NCBI GenBank assembly: GCA_045643465.1
Contig: JAZUKV010000023.1
Span: forward strand, 26,680 to 90,679
Length of the DNA stretch: 64,000 nt
Reading direction: 5' to 3'
Source of the DNA: CAG-492 sp045643465
Lineage (GTDB): Bacteria; Bacillota; Clostridia; TANB77; CAG-508
Below, one piece after another: positions 15,541 through 24,748 of the stretch. The notes beneath the pieces are model-generated. The model did no database searches. It was not told the DNA's origin and saw nothing but the letters and a program-made list of their open reading frames with translations. The stretch's first letter is position 1. Every line of letters starts with the position of its first letter. Position numbers and translations under genes: made by a program.

Positions 15541-18500
15541 ATGTCAAAGTTTGTTCATCTACACGTACATAGTGAATTTAGTTTATTGGATGGGGCGAAT
15601 AGAATAAAAGATTTGCCAGTAAGAGCAAAAGAGCTAGGAATGGATTCTATAGCCATTACAGACCATGGTGTAATGTTTGGAGTTATTGATTTTTATAAAG
15701 CTTGTAAGGCAAATGGAATAAAGCCTATTATAGGTTGTGAAGTATATATGTCTCCAAGAACAAGATTTGACAAAGAGCCTGGAATTGATAATAAATACAA
15801 TCATTTAATATTATTAGCAAAAGATAATAATGGATATAAGAATTTATCAAAGCTAGTATCATTGGGATTTATTGATGGATATTATTATAAGCCAAGAATA
15901 GACAAAGAGCTTTTGGAAAAATATCATGAAGGATTAATATGTTGTAGTGCTTGTTTAGCTGGAGAAATAAGTCAATATATTTTAAAAGATAATATAGAGC
16001 AAGCTGAAGAATCAGCAATGTGGTTTAAAAACTTATTTGGAGATGATTACTATTTAGAAATACAAGCTAATACTTTAAGAGAGCAGGTTTTAGTAAATCA
16101 AAAGTTAATAGCTATGTCTAGAAAGTTAAATATTCCATTAGTTGCAACAAATGATGCGCATTATTTAAGAAAAGAAGATTATTATAATCATGAAGTTTTG
16201 CTTTGTGTTCAAACAGGTAAAAGAATGACTGATGATGATAGAATGAGTTTTACGACGAATGACTATTATATTAAGTCACCTGAAGAAATGGAAGAATATT
16301 TTGTTAATATTCCAGAAGCATTAGAAAATACAGTTAAAATATCAGAAAAATGTAATGTGGAGTTTGAATTTGGAAATACAATTCTTCCTAATTATGATGT
16401 ACCAGAACAGTTTGAAACTCATTATGATTACTTAAAAAAATTAAGTAATGATGGAATGAAGAAACGATATGGAAATGATATACCACAGGATATATTAGAT
16501 AGAGAAGAATATGAACTATCAGTTATCAAAAAAATGGGATATGTAGATTATTTCTTAATTGTTTGGGATTATATTAATTGGGCTAAATCTCAGGGTATTC
16601 CAGTAGGTCCAGGTCGTGGATCTGGTGCAGGATCTATAGTTGCGTATTCAATAGGAATTACAGATATAGATCCAATAAAGTATAGCTTGATTTTCGAAAG
16701 ATTTTTAAATCCTGAAAGAATAAGCATGCCTGATTTTGATGTTGATTTTTGTTATGAAAGAAGACAAGAAGTAATTGATTATGTTTCAAGAAAATATGGG
16801 CATGATCATGTTTCACAAATTATTACTTTCGGAACAATGTCAGCTAGAATGGTAATTCGTGATGTAGGTAGGGCACTAGATGTTCCATATGCTGAAACAG
16901 ATAAGCTTGCTAAAATGATTCCAAATGAAATTCATATAACAATAAAAAAAGCACTTGAGCAAAACAAAGAATTTAATGAATTATATGAGCATAATGAAGA
17001 AACAAAGAAATTAATAGATATAGCTATGGGGCTTGAAGGTTTACCAAGACAGGCTTCAACTCATGCTTGCGGTATTGTTATTACAAAAGATCCTGTAGAT
17101 ACATATGTACCATTATATGTAAGAGATGATTTAATATCAACACAATTTATAATGACAACCTTAGAAGAGCTAGGGCTTTTAAAGATGGATTTCCTAGGAT
17201 TAAGAACATTGACAGTTATACAAGATACAATTAATTTAGTAAAACAAAATCAAGGAATTGATGTTGAATATGATAAAGATATGAATGACCATAAGGTATA
17301 TAAATTGTGGCAAGATGGAGATTCAGTTGGAATATTTCAATTTGAAAGTCAAGGTATAACAAACTTTATGAAAGAATTAAAGCCTGATTGTTTTGAAGAT
17401 ATTGTCGCAGGGGTTTCATTATATCGTCCAGGACCGATGGATCAGATTCCAAGGTATATTGCTAATAAAAAAGATCCAGAAAATGCAATATATACACATC
17501 CAGCATTAAAACCAATTCTAGAAGTAACATATGGTTGTATGGTTTATCAAGAGCAAGTTATGCAAATTGTTAGAGAGCTTGCAGGTTATTCATTAGGTAG
17601 AGCTGATTTAGTAAGAAGAGCAATGGGTAAGAAAAAACTTGATGTTATGGCAAAAGAAAGAGAATATTTTATTCATGGTCAAACTGATGATGAAGGAAAT
17701 ATAGTGATACCAGGTTGTATAAGAAATGGGATTGATGAAGCATCTGCTAATAAAATTTTTGATGAGATGGCAGAATTTGCAAAATATGCATTTAATAAAT
17801 CACATGCTGCTGCATATGCAGTAGTATCATACAGAACTGCGTTTTTGAAAGCATATTTTCCAGCAGAGCTAATGGCTGCAACACTTAATAGCTATTTGGG
17901 AAATTTGGATAAAGTACCATTTTATATTGATGAATGTAAAAGAATGAATATTGAGATATTAAAGCCTGAGATTAATAAATCATATACAAAATTTACCGTT
18001 GAAAATGGCAAAATTAGATTTGGACTTGGAAGTATTAAAAATGTAGGAATTGCAGTATTAGATGCAATTGTTAAAAATAGAGAAGAGCATGGTAATTTCA
18101 AAGATTTAGCTGATTTTTGTGAAAGGATGCAAAATGACTCTGTTAATAAAAAATGTATTGAAAGTTTAATAAAATCAGGAGCAATGGATGAATTTAATCA
18201 GACAAGAGCTACATTATTGGCTTCTTTTGAAGACATTGTAGATAGCATAAATACTTCATCTAAACATAGTTTAACAGGGCAGATAACGATGTTTGATATG
18301 GCAATGGGAAATGAACAAGAATTAGAGCTTGATAAGATTAAATATAATTATACAACTTTAGAAGAATATACTGAAAAAGAGCTATTAGCCATGGAAAAAG
18401 AGATGTTAGGATTATATATAACAGGGCATCCATTAGAAGCTATGAGGTCGGAAATCGAACAACAAACTAATATAAATACTTTAAAAATGATTGAGGCAAA

Positions 18501-19020
18501 AGAGGAGGAACTTGAAATAGGAAAACAAGTTTATAAAGATGGTCAAATTGTAAAGATCGCAGGTATTATTAGCAGTATAAAGAAAAAATATACAAAGACT
18601 AATAAATTAATGGCTTTTGTAACTATTGAAGATTTATATGGAGCGTGTGAGATTATTGTATTTGAAAATGCCTATATGAATGCATCAGATTTTTTAATAG
18701 AGGACAATATTGTATTGATAGAAGGAAGATTAAGTATTAGAGAAGATGAAGATACTAAAATTGTAGCTAACAAAATTACAAAATTTGGAGCAAAAAATAA
18801 AACAAATCTTTGTATAAATATTACTGAATTAACAGAAGAGCAAAAAGAAAAATTAAGGGGCGCTATTAAATTTTTTGCAGGAGATAGAAATAATATTGTT
18901 GTAAAGATTATAAATGGCGAGAATATTGCTATGGCTGGTGGAATATTTATAAATGATGAAATTATAAATGAGTTAAGACAAATTGTAGGATATGATAAAG
19001 TAAAAGTTGAAGAAAATTAA
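15541..19020 (+). CDS. dnaE: DNA polymerase III subunit alpha, DnaE type
   Basis: A 1159-residue C-family replicative polymerase. The N-terminal PHP domain starts FVHLHVHSEFSLLDGANRI with further metal ligands in ITDHGVMFG. The palm carries GPGRGSGAGSIVAY near 360 and the catalytic aspartates in MPDFDVDF near 400. The fingers include CGIVIT, and YRPGPMDQIPRYI and YQEQVMQIVRELAGYSLGRADLVRRAMGKKK are typical. An OB-fold (tRNA_anti) lies near 1005-1080. In Firmicutes that also have PolC, DnaE makes the initial extension of RNA primers; whether PolC exists here cannot be seen. GAAAGGAAG precedes the ATG. Confidence 0.97.
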   Translation: MSKFVHLHVHSEFSLLDGANRIKDLPVRAKELGMDSIAITDHGVMFGVIDFYKACKANGIKPIIGCEVYMSPRTRFDKEPGIDNKYNHLILLAKDNNGYKNLSKLVSLGFIDGYYYKPRIDKELLEKYHEGLICCSACLAGEISQYILKDNIEQAEESAMWFKNLFGDDYYLEIQANTLREQVLVNQKLIAMSRKLNIPLVATNDAHYLRKEDYYNHEVLLCVQTGKRMTDDDRMSFTTNDYYIKSPEEMEEYFVNIPEALENTVKISEKCNVEFEFGNTILPNYDVPEQFETHYDYLKKLSNDGMKKRYGNDIPQDILDREEYELSVIKKMGYVDYFLIVWDYINWAKSQGIPVGPGRGSGAGSIVAYSIGITDIDPIKYSLIFERFLNPERISMPDFDVDFCYERRQEVIDYVSRKYGHDHVSQIITFGTMSARMVIRDVGRALDVPYAETDKLAKMIPNEIHITIKKALEQNKEFNELYEHNEETKKLIDIAMGLEGLPRQASTHACGIVITKDPVDTYVPLYVRDDLISTQFIMTTLEELGLLKMDFLGLRTLTVIQDTINLVKQNQGIDVEYDKDMNDHKVYKLWQDGDSVGIFQFESQGITNFMKELKPDCFEDIVAGVSLYRPGPMDQIPRYIANKKDPENAIYTHPALKPILEVTYGCMVYQEQVMQIVRELAGYSLGRADLVRRAMGKKKLDVMAKEREYFIHGQTDDEGNIVIPGCIRNGIDEASANKIFDEMAEFAKYAFNKSHAAAYAVVSYRTAFLKAYFPAELMAATLNSYLGNLDKVPFYIDECKRMNIEILKPEINKSYTKFTVENGKIRFGLGSIKNVGIAVLDAIVKNREEHGNFKDLADFCERMQNDSVNKKCIESLIKSGAMDEFNQTRATLLASFEDIVDSINTSSKHSLTGQITMFDMAMGNEQELELDKIKYNYTTLEEYTEKELLAMEKEMLGLYITGHPLEAMRSEIEQQTNINTLKMIEAKEEELEIGKQVYKDGQIVKIAGIISSIKKKYTKTNKLMAFVTIEDLYGACEIIVFENAYMNASDFLIEDNIVLIEGRLSIREDEDTKIVANKITKFGAKNKTNLCINITELTEEQKEKLRGAIKFFAGDRNNIVVKIINGENIAMAGGIFINDEIINELRQIVGYDKVKVEEN

Positions 19021-19021
19021 A

Positions 19022-19216
19022 TTGACTTTTATGTCAACATATGATATTATTATATGTATATTTTTTCAAATTGTTGAAAAAAGTAAAGCGGGCAATTGCT
19101 TGCACTTAACTATTCACATCATTCTGCAGCTGATGATGTTTAATATATAAGCATATTTTTAAAAAAACAACTAACTTAACAATCTTCCGTACTATGGAAG
19201 AAAGGAGAACACGGCT
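19022..19216 (+). promoter_or_regulatory. promoter and structured leader of the 121-residue membrane protein
   Basis: TTGACT (19022-19027), 17 bases and TATTAT (19045-19050) form a promoter directly after the dnaE stop. The roughly 160-base leader holds several stems: a CAA/TTG stem flanked by T and A runs near 19062-19083, ACATCAT/ATGATGT enclosing CTGCAGC near 19118-19140, and CTTCC/GGAAG just before AAAGGAG. The last stem touches the ribosome site. No known riboswitch class was recognised. Confidence 0.5.
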
Positions 19217-19582
19217 ATGAGTATTTCTTTAAATGAAGAATGGGCTTTTTGGATTATCTTAGTATACTTGTTCTTATCTGCAATTGTTTTATTAGTAGTG
19301 AATGTAAGTATGCTAGAGAAAAATCGTAAATTAGTGTATTTTACCAATATTATTGGAACTGTAATGACAGTATTCGCAATATTAAAATGGATTGGTGGTT
19401 CAGTTATGTGCTATGGCGACGGCGGAGTACATGGATTGAATAATATGATGGACCAATTGTTTGAAGTATTGGCGGCTATGATAATCGGATACACGCCATC
19501 AACAATTTTACTTATAATAACCACAAAGATAAAAAAAGCTCTTTTTTACAAACAAGAGCAAACTGAAAAAGGCAAAGTATAA
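19217..19582 (+). CDS. small integral membrane protein, unknown function
   Basis: A 121-residue protein with three clear hydrophobic segments (about 10-32, 40-62 and 83-105), short loops and a charged C-terminal tail. The loop between the second and third segments contains SVMCYGDGGVHGLNNMMDQ, with one Cys and a Gly/His-rich stretch. I do not recognise the family. AAAGGAGAAC precedes the ATG. It is monocistronic with its own promoter, a long leader and a bidirectional terminator. Confidence 0.7.
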   Translation: MSISLNEEWAFWIILVYLFLSAIVLLVVNVSMLEKNRKLVYFTNIIGTVMTVFAILKWIGGSVMCYGDGGVHGLNNMMDQLFEVLAAMIIGYTPSTILLIITTKIKKALFYKQEQTEKGKV

Positions 19583-19605
19583 TTGAGTAAAATAATTAAG
19601 CTGCA

Positions 19606-19639
19606 AAAGACCTGCACCATTTGGTGTAGGTCTTTTTTT
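19606..19639. terminator. bidirectional terminator
   Basis: AAAGACCTGCACCA pairs with TGGTGTAGGTCTTT with one mismatch and an A/T tract on each side. It lies between the convergent membrane-protein and zinc-ribbon genes and can serve both. Confidence 0.9.
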
Positions 19640-19640
19640 A

Positions 19641-19802
19641 TTAGTTTTGTTGTTGTCTTCTTTGAGCTTTTCTTGCTTTTCTGCATTCTGGGCATCTTTG
19701 TGGTTCATTATCAAAACCTTTTTCTGCGTAAAATTGTTGCTCACCTTCAGTGAAAATAAATTCAGCTCCACAGTCTTTACATACTAATGTTTTATCTGCC
19801 AT
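19641..19802 (-). CDS. small zinc-ribbon protein
   Basis: A 53-residue protein with two CxxC pairs: VCKDCGAEF near residue 8 and RCPECRKAR near 36, the pattern of the zinc-ribbon proteins annotated as probable zinc-binding domain (zf-trcl-like). The basic tail RKAQRRQQQN suggests nucleic-acid contact. I use the internal ATG (MADKTLVC) because GGAGG lies about 10 bases upstream; the open frame extends 13 codons further without a ribosome site. A minus-strand promoter TTGTAT-17-TACAAT (plus-strand 19928-19956) would give a leader of roughly 120 bases. Confidence 0.88.
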   Translation of the reverse strand: MADKTLVCKDCGAEFIFTEGEQQFYAEKGFDNEPQRCPECRKARKAQRRQQQN

Positions 19803-20002
19803 AGTAGATGTACCTCCTTCTCCAAAAATATCATTTAACAATCTTTTGACACATTGTACCTTAAAAAATGAAGGAAATAGTCTACTTAATAATTAAATTT
19901 TATAGCTTAAACAATAAAGCTAGGCTGATTGTAACACATATTGTTTTAAAATACAAGTAATAATATTTAAAGCATTAAATATTAATTTTGTCGAAAAAAA
20001 GA

Positions 20003-20030
20003 ACAATTAATTATTAAAAAACATATTGTA
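20003..20030 (+). promoter_or_regulatory. possible sigma-K type promoter of yabG
   Basis: AC at 20003, a 17-base spacer and CATATTGTA (20022-20030) fit the sigma-K pattern AC then CATAnnnTA. In Bacillus subtilis yabG is transcribed by sigma-K RNA polymerase. The motif is short, so chance occurrence in AT-rich DNA is possible. Confidence 0.4.
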
Positions 20031-20061
20031 TAGTAATCTGACATATTTTGGAGGAATTAAT

Positions 20062-20853
20062 ATGAATAAAATAAAAAAGGGAGATATAGTTTCAAGATAT
20101 TCGCACCAAAATGATATATTATTTTATGTGGAAAGAATAATTAAAAGTGAAAATAGAGGCAAATGTGTAATAATCAAAGGAATTACATTTAGAATAGAAG
20201 CAGATGCACCTTTTGATGATTTGAAAGTGGAAAATGAAAAGAAAATTATAAGTAAGGATCTTTTTAGTTATAAAGAGCAAATATACAACAAAAAGAATAG
20301 ATCAATATTGCAAACTGGAAAAATATTGCATATAGATGGAGATAAGAATTATAGCGAAAAAACGGATAGATATTATAAATCGAAAGGTTTAAATTATGTT
20401 GTAAAACATGTGCCAGAATACAAACAGCCAAGTATGATAAATTTGTTATTGAATAAGTATAATCCTAGTATTTTAATTATAACAGGTCATGATGGAATGA
20501 TAAGAACAGGAAAAAACTATAATGATATTAATAATTATAGAAATTCGCGTTATTTTATTAGATCAGTTTATGAGGCTAGATTGTGGAATCCTAATAGTGA
20601 GCAATTTGCAATATTTGCAGGAGCATGTCAAAGCTTTTATGAGGCTATTATTGCTGCAGGTGCGAATTTTGCTTCTTCCCCAGGAAGGATTCTTATAGAT
20701 TTTATGGACCCACTTATTGTAGCAGAGAACATAGCTACAACAGATAATAGCAGAATTGTAGTTATGTCAGATTTAGAAAATAAAATAAGGAACGGAAGAA
20801 AAGCTATAGACGGAATAGGTGTACGTGGAAAACGGTTTGTAATATTTCTGTAA
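20062..20853 (+). CDS. yabG: sporulation-specific protease YabG
   Basis: YabG is a cysteine-type protease that trims spore coat proteins in Bacillus and, in Clostridioides difficile, processes cortex-lytic and coat proteins. The 263-residue product carries the family landmarks KIKKGDIVSRYSHQNDILF at the start, GKILHIDGDKNYSEKTDRYYKSKGL near 91, ILIITGHDG near 142, RNSRYFIRSVYEARLWNP near 163 and FAGACQSFYEAIIAAGANFASSPGR near 187. The start is ATG 20062 with GGAGG 8 bases upstream. The order yabG-veg-SPOCS protein is the known spore-former arrangement. Confidence 0.96.
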   Translation: MNKIKKGDIVSRYSHQNDILFYVERIIKSENRGKCVIIKGITFRIEADAPFDDLKVENEKKIISKDLFSYKEQIYNKKNRSILQTGKILHIDGDKNYSEKTDRYYKSKGLNYVVKHVPEYKQPSMINLLLNKYNPSILIITGHDGMIRTGKNYNDINNYRNSRYFIRSVYEARLWNPNSEQFAIFAGACQSFYEAIIAAGANFASSPGRILIDFMDPLIVAENIATTDNSRIVVMSDLENKIRNGRKAIDGIGVRGKRFVIFL

Positions 20854-20946
20854 TATAAATGTAATCTAAATGAAAAGAAAAGGAAAATAGACTTGAAAAC
20901 ATAGTAAAAACAATACTTTAAGCTATTCGACAAGAAAAAACGTATT

Positions 20947-20975
20947 TTGACTTTTTTTTATCATGATGCTATAAT
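20947..20975 (+). promoter_or_regulatory. strong promoter of veg
   Basis: TTGACT (20947-20952), 17-base spacer, TATAAT (20970-20975). It is nearly consensus and matches the well-known strength of veg promoters in Bacillus. Confidence 0.85.
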
Positions 20976-21004
20976 CGCTTTAGAATAACGAAGTAGGTGA
21001 TTAA

Positions 21005-21301
21005 ATGATTTTCAAAAACGATATAACAAGCATTAAAGCAGATTTAGGAGAAAAAGTAGGACAAAAAATAATAGTCAAAGGTTCTCTAGGAAGGAGCAAG
21101 TCGTTTGAAAAAGAAGCTACAATTGAAAAGACTTATCCAAATATCTTTGTAGTTAAATATGATGACAATGACAGAAATGTAACATATAGTTATACAGATG
21201 TTTTAACACGTACAATTGAAATGCAAGTATTTGATGGAAATCAATATACTCCATTTATGCCAGAAGTAGTAGAAGTAAAAAGAAGAAGAAGAAAAGTTTA
21301 A
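21005..21301 (+). CDS. veg: Veg family protein
   Basis: A 98-residue protein of the Veg family. Family features are IKADLGEKVGQKIIVKGSLGRSKSFEKEATIEKTYPNIFVV and a basic C terminus, with VLTRTIEMQVFDG in the last third. In Bacillus subtilis Veg stimulates biofilm matrix genes by opposing SinR; in Clostridia the role is untested as far as I know. GTAGGTG lies before the ATG. It has its own near-consensus promoter and terminator. Confidence 0.93.
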   Translation: MIFKNDITSIKADLGEKVGQKIIVKGSLGRSKSFEKEATIEKTYPNIFVVKYDDNDRNVTYSYTDVLTRTIEMQVFDGNQYTPFMPEVVEVKRRRRKV

Positions 21302-21328
21302 TTGAATAAAAAATAATAATTAAAGGTT

Positions 21329-21370
21329 ATAGATAAGGTAAATTTCATAATTTGCTTTATCTATTTTTTA
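21329..21370 (+). terminator. terminator after veg
   Basis: ATAGATAA and TTATCTAT pair with an internal AAATT/AATTT stem and are followed by six T residues. Confidence 0.85.
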
Positions 21371-21468
21371 TGAATTTAAATGTGGAAAGACATATTTTTT
21401 ATAGTTTCTAATATATATAAAGTAAATAGTGAGAAAAAATTCACAAGTATTAGAAAGGAGTAAGTAAA

Positions 21469-23004
21469 ATGGATTTTGAGACAGAAAAAATATGTTTAAA
21501 TCAATTAGTAGGGCAGAAAAGAGATGTTTTTAGTGTAGAGGAAAATATAATAATACCAGATATAAAACCCGATATTTTAAGTACAATAGATACTTCAGGG
21601 AATGTGTATATTTATAAGAAAGAATTAATTAATGGAAAATTAAGAATAGATGGAGGAATTCAAGTTTATGTTATGTATGTAGCAGATGATGAAGCTAATA
21701 ATATAAGAGGAATTCAGTCAAATATTGATTTTTCTAAAAATATTGATTTAGATATCAATGATGAAAATGTTGATTTTAATTGCAGTATTAATTTGAAAGC
21801 TGTAGAATGTAAAATTTTAAATGGTAGAAAAATTAATTTAAGAATGGAAATGGAATCATCAGTTACATTATATAGCAATGAAAGTAAGGAATTTGTTAAA
21901 ACAGTAACTAATGTAAATAATATACAAATGATTAGTGATTCAATCAAAATTAATTCATTAAAAGGAAGAGGTGAAACGATTGTTACAGCAAAAGATACAA
22001 TATCTGTTGAAGAAAATTTGGCAGATATTATGAGTAGTGATATAACTGTCAAAAATAAAGAGCTAAAAATTAGTTATAATAAAGTATTATCAAAAGCTGA
22101 TGCTGTTATACAGCTTATGTATCTTACAGAGGATGAACAATTAAAATATGTAACATCTCAAATTCCAATTATGGGATTTATTGACATTCAGGGAATTTCT
22201 GATGATGAAATTTGTGAATGCAATTATGAAATAAGAAACATTATATTGAAACCAAATAATGTTGAAGATCATTCTGTAAATGTAGAAATTGAATTTTTAA
22301 TAAAGTGCACAGCATATGAAGATAGAAATATTGATTTGATTCAGGATTTATATAGCCCAGAAGAAGATATTGTAATGGAACAAGAAACAGTAAAATTAAT
22401 GCAAAATAAGAATATGATAAATGATTCTTGCAATGTTGTAGAGAAAATCAGTATTCCTGAAATGAAAGATAAAAAAATATATGATGTTAAAGTAAAATCT
22501 AATATTGTAAAAGAAAATATATATAATAGCTCTATTACATATGAAGGGGAGCTAATATTATACATTTTATTTGAGTCAAATATGTCTAATAGATTAGAAG
22601 TAAAAGAGCAAACTGTAACATATACACATACGATTAATTCAGATAACATAAATAAGAATACTAAAATTAACACAACTACTGACATTTCATCAAGAAATAT
22701 TGCTTTTCCTTCAGAAAATATGATTGAGGTTAGTATTGATATAAATTATTTGTTAGACATGTATACAGATAATTCTATAAATTTAGTAAAAAGCATTAAG
22801 GTAGAAAAATCAGAAATATTGACAAGACAAAATAGTTTAGTGATTTATTTTGTTAAAGAAGGCGATACTTTGTGGAAAATAGCCAAAAAATTCAAAAGTA
22901 CGATTGAAGATATTGCACAGATGAATAATATAGAAAATACAGAAAAAATAAATGTAGGAGATCAATTATTTATTCCTAAGTATGCATACAGTCAAATATC
23001 ATAA
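21469..23004 (+). CDS. sipL: SPOCS-domain (DUF3794) and LysM protein, SipL-like
   Basis: A 511-residue protein with repeated SPOCS (DUF3794) modules through most of its length and a C-terminal LysM domain (about 460-507: VKEGDTLWKIAKKFKSTIEDIAQMNNI ... VGDQLFIP). The opening, EKICLNQLVGQKRDVFSVEENIIIPDIKPDI, is typical of DUF3794. In C. difficile SipL binds the ATPase SpoIVA through LysM to anchor the coat on the forespore. Its place between yabG-veg and yunB supports a mother-cell spore-coat role. GAAAGGAG precedes the ATG. The symbol is by similarity of architecture and context. Confidence 0.88.
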   Translation: MDFETEKICLNQLVGQKRDVFSVEENIIIPDIKPDILSTIDTSGNVYIYKKELINGKLRIDGGIQVYVMYVADDEANNIRGIQSNIDFSKNIDLDINDENVDFNCSINLKAVECKILNGRKINLRMEMESSVTLYSNESKEFVKTVTNVNNIQMISDSIKINSLKGRGETIVTAKDTISVEENLADIMSSDITVKNKELKISYNKVLSKADAVIQLMYLTEDEQLKYVTSQIPIMGFIDIQGISDDEICECNYEIRNIILKPNNVEDHSVNVEIEFLIKCTAYEDRNIDLIQDLYSPEEDIVMEQETVKLMQNKNMINDSCNVVEKISIPEMKDKKIYDVKVKSNIVKENIYNSSITYEGELILYILFESNMSNRLEVKEQTVTYTHTINSDNINKNTKINTTTDISSRNIAFPSENMIEVSIDINYLLDMYTDNSINLVKSIKVEKSEILTRQNSLVIYFVKEGDTLWKIAKKFKSTIEDIAQMNNIENTEKINVGDQLFIPKYAYSQIS

Positions 23005-23014
23005 AAAAGAGGAA

Positions 23015-23740
23015 ATGATATATTCTAGAAATAGAATTAATTTATTTAAACATAAAGTGCCTAAAAAGAGCGAAAAATTCAATAATTTGAAAGTTAATCC
23101 AAAGAAAAAGGTAATATTTAAAGTAATAATTGTGTTTTTAATTGAAATATTTATAGCTGTAAATATAATTAACCAAATATCTCCTGCTATAAATATAGAT
23201 TGCATTAATAAAGCTAAAGGTATAGCTAATATTATAATAAGTAAACAGTGTTCAATAGTGATGAAAGATTATAAATATGAAGATATAGTTAATATTATCA
23301 AAGATAAAGATGACAAAATCCGATTAATAAAGTTTAATATAGTCCCAATAAATGAGATAACATCTGAAGTATCTTATAATGTACAATCAGAGCTTAACAA
23401 TTTGGATGAATCATATTTGGTAACAAGATTAGGTAATTTTTCAAAAATTAAAATATTATCAAATAAAGGGCCAAAGGTTAGGATAAGAATTTCTACAATG
23501 GGAAATGTTGAAACAGAGCTAAAATCTGAAATTAAATCAACTGGAATAAATCAAACATTACATCAAATCTATTTAAATGTAAAATGTGAAATATCTATAA
23601 TAACACCATATACAAGTGCTACTGAAAGTATAAATAATCAAGTGTTAATCGCACAATCAATAATAGTGGGAGAAGTTCCGAATAGTTATTACAATTTTAA
23701 TAATGTTGATGATGATGCGGCTTTAAATCTTATAGAATAA
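23015..23740 (+). CDS. yunB: sporulation protein YunB
   Basis: A 241-residue protein with a basic N terminus and one membrane segment (about 38-58). The C-terminal half holds the YunB signature: GNVETELKSEIKSTGINQTLHQIYLNVKCEISIITPYTS, then IAQSIIVGEVPNSYYN. YunB is a sigma-E-dependent mother-cell protein in Bacillus; loss impairs sporulation moderately. I start at ATG 23015 because GAGGA is just upstream and the earlier ATG at 22982 lies inside the preceding gene without a ribosome site. It starts 10 bases after the SipL-like stop, so the two are probably co-expressed. Confidence 0.93.
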   Translation: MIYSRNRINLFKHKVPKKSEKFNNLKVNPKKKVIFKVIIVFLIEIFIAVNIINQISPAINIDCINKAKGIANIIISKQCSIVMKDYKYEDIVNIIKDKDDKIRLIKFNIVPINEITSEVSYNVQSELNNLDESYLVTRLGNFSKIKILSNKGPKVRIRISTMGNVETELKSEIKSTGINQTLHQIYLNVKCEISIITPYTSATESINNQVLIAQSIIVGEVPNSYYNFNNVDDDAALNLIE

Positions 23741-23771
23741 AAAGTTTATTTTTGTATATAATAAAAAATAA

Positions 23772-23799
23772 TTGACACTTATTGTTATTATGGTAAAAT
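23772..23799 (+). promoter_or_regulatory. promoter of the cohesin-like gene
   Basis: TTGACA (23772-23777), a 16-base spacer and TAAAAT (23794-23799) with TG one base before the -10. Confidence 0.75.
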
Positions 23800-23881
23800 A
23801 TATATAATTATAACAGAGAAGATGGAGTATTTAATGAAATTTTTGATTATTGAAATATTATAATCAAAAGGAGGCATACAA

Positions 23882-24622
23882 ATGAAGAATATGTTAAAAA
23901 AATTATTTGCAATATTGATTATTATTAGTAGTTTAATTTTAAGTTTTTTTTATAGTAGCTCCCAGGCAGTAACGTTAGATTTATCTTATGGATTGAGTGG
24001 TACAGCGATTGAAGAAAATAGTAAGAATATTAAGATATATCCTGGAGAAGAAATAGAGGTTTTAATTTCTATAAATGGTCAATCTGATGAATCAAAAATT
24101 ATGTCTATATATGGCAATTTGGAATATGATAAAAACTTATTAGAAATTGTGAAGGATCCGGAAAATGATAAAAATGCAGATATTGCATTATGCAATGGAT
24201 GGGCAATTGGAAATTTAAATATAGAAGATTTAAGATTTATAGTGTATACTCCAAATAAAGAGCGTAAAGATGATGTAGTTAAAATAAAGTTTAAAGTAAA
24301 AGAAGAATGCGAAGCAAAAAATACTACAATTTGGCTAAAAAATATAATATATTATGATGAATATCAGCAACCAGTAGCTAGCAATAATAATGAAGTGTCA
24401 ATAAATATTCCGTTGGCCAAAGAAAGTAATATGGTAACAATATTAATAGGATTTGTAGTTGTAATTATTGTTGCTTTAATATTAATCATATTATTAAAAT
24501 TGAAAAATGCTGGAGTAAAAAGAGGTCTTTTAGCTCCAAAAGAAAGCAAAAAAGAATCAGAAAATAATGAAGTTGTTTCAAAAGAGCAAATAGAAAATCC
24601 TGATGAGAAAAAAGAAAATTAA
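23882..24622 (+). CDS. surface protein with cohesin-like domain and C-terminal membrane anchor
   Basis: A 246-residue exported protein. Residues 1-29 are a signal peptide (KK, hydrophobic core, SSSQA). Residues about 35-172 look like a cohesin/CBM-type beta-sandwich: YPGEEIEVLISINGQ, IYGNLEYDKNLLEIV, GWAIGNLNIEDLRFIVYTP and KIKFKVKEECEAKNTTIWLKNI follow the strand pattern of such domains. A transmembrane helix (about 182-205) and a charged cytoplasmic tail follow. Single-domain cohesin-like proteins of this shape are common in Clostridia and are not evidence of a cellulosome. AAAGGAGG precedes the ATG. Confidence 0.78.
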   Translation: MKNMLKKLFAILIIISSLILSFFYSSSQAVTLDLSYGLSGTAIEENSKNIKIYPGEEIEVLISINGQSDESKIMSIYGNLEYDKNLLEIVKDPENDKNADIALCNGWAIGNLNIEDLRFIVYTPNKERKDDVVKIKFKVKEECEAKNTTIWLKNIIYYDEYQQPVASNNNEVSINIPLAKESNMVTILIGFVVVIIVALILIILLKLKNAGVKRGLLAPKESKKESENNEVVSKEQIENPDEKKEN

Positions 24623-24633
24623 TAATAAATAAC

Positions 24634-24672
24634 AAATAGTATCTAATATGCAAAATTAGATACTATTTTTGT
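24634..24672 (+). terminator. terminator after the cohesin-like gene
   Basis: AAATAGTATCTAAT and ATTAGATACTATTT form a 14-bp stem with a 7-base loop followed by T-rich sequence. Confidence 0.93.
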
Positions 24673-24683
24673 TTTTGAAATAC

Positions 24684-24712
24684 TTGAAAATTCAAAGAAA
24701 ATTCAGTATAAT
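24684..24712 (+). promoter_or_regulatory. promoter of the G3E GTPase gene
   Basis: TTGAAA (24684-24689), 17 bases, TATAAT (24707-24712). No obvious Zur- or Fur-like palindrome was seen overlapping it. Confidence 0.75.
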
Positions 24713-24748
24713 GTATTGGAATTTTATATATGAAAGGAATGAATTTTA

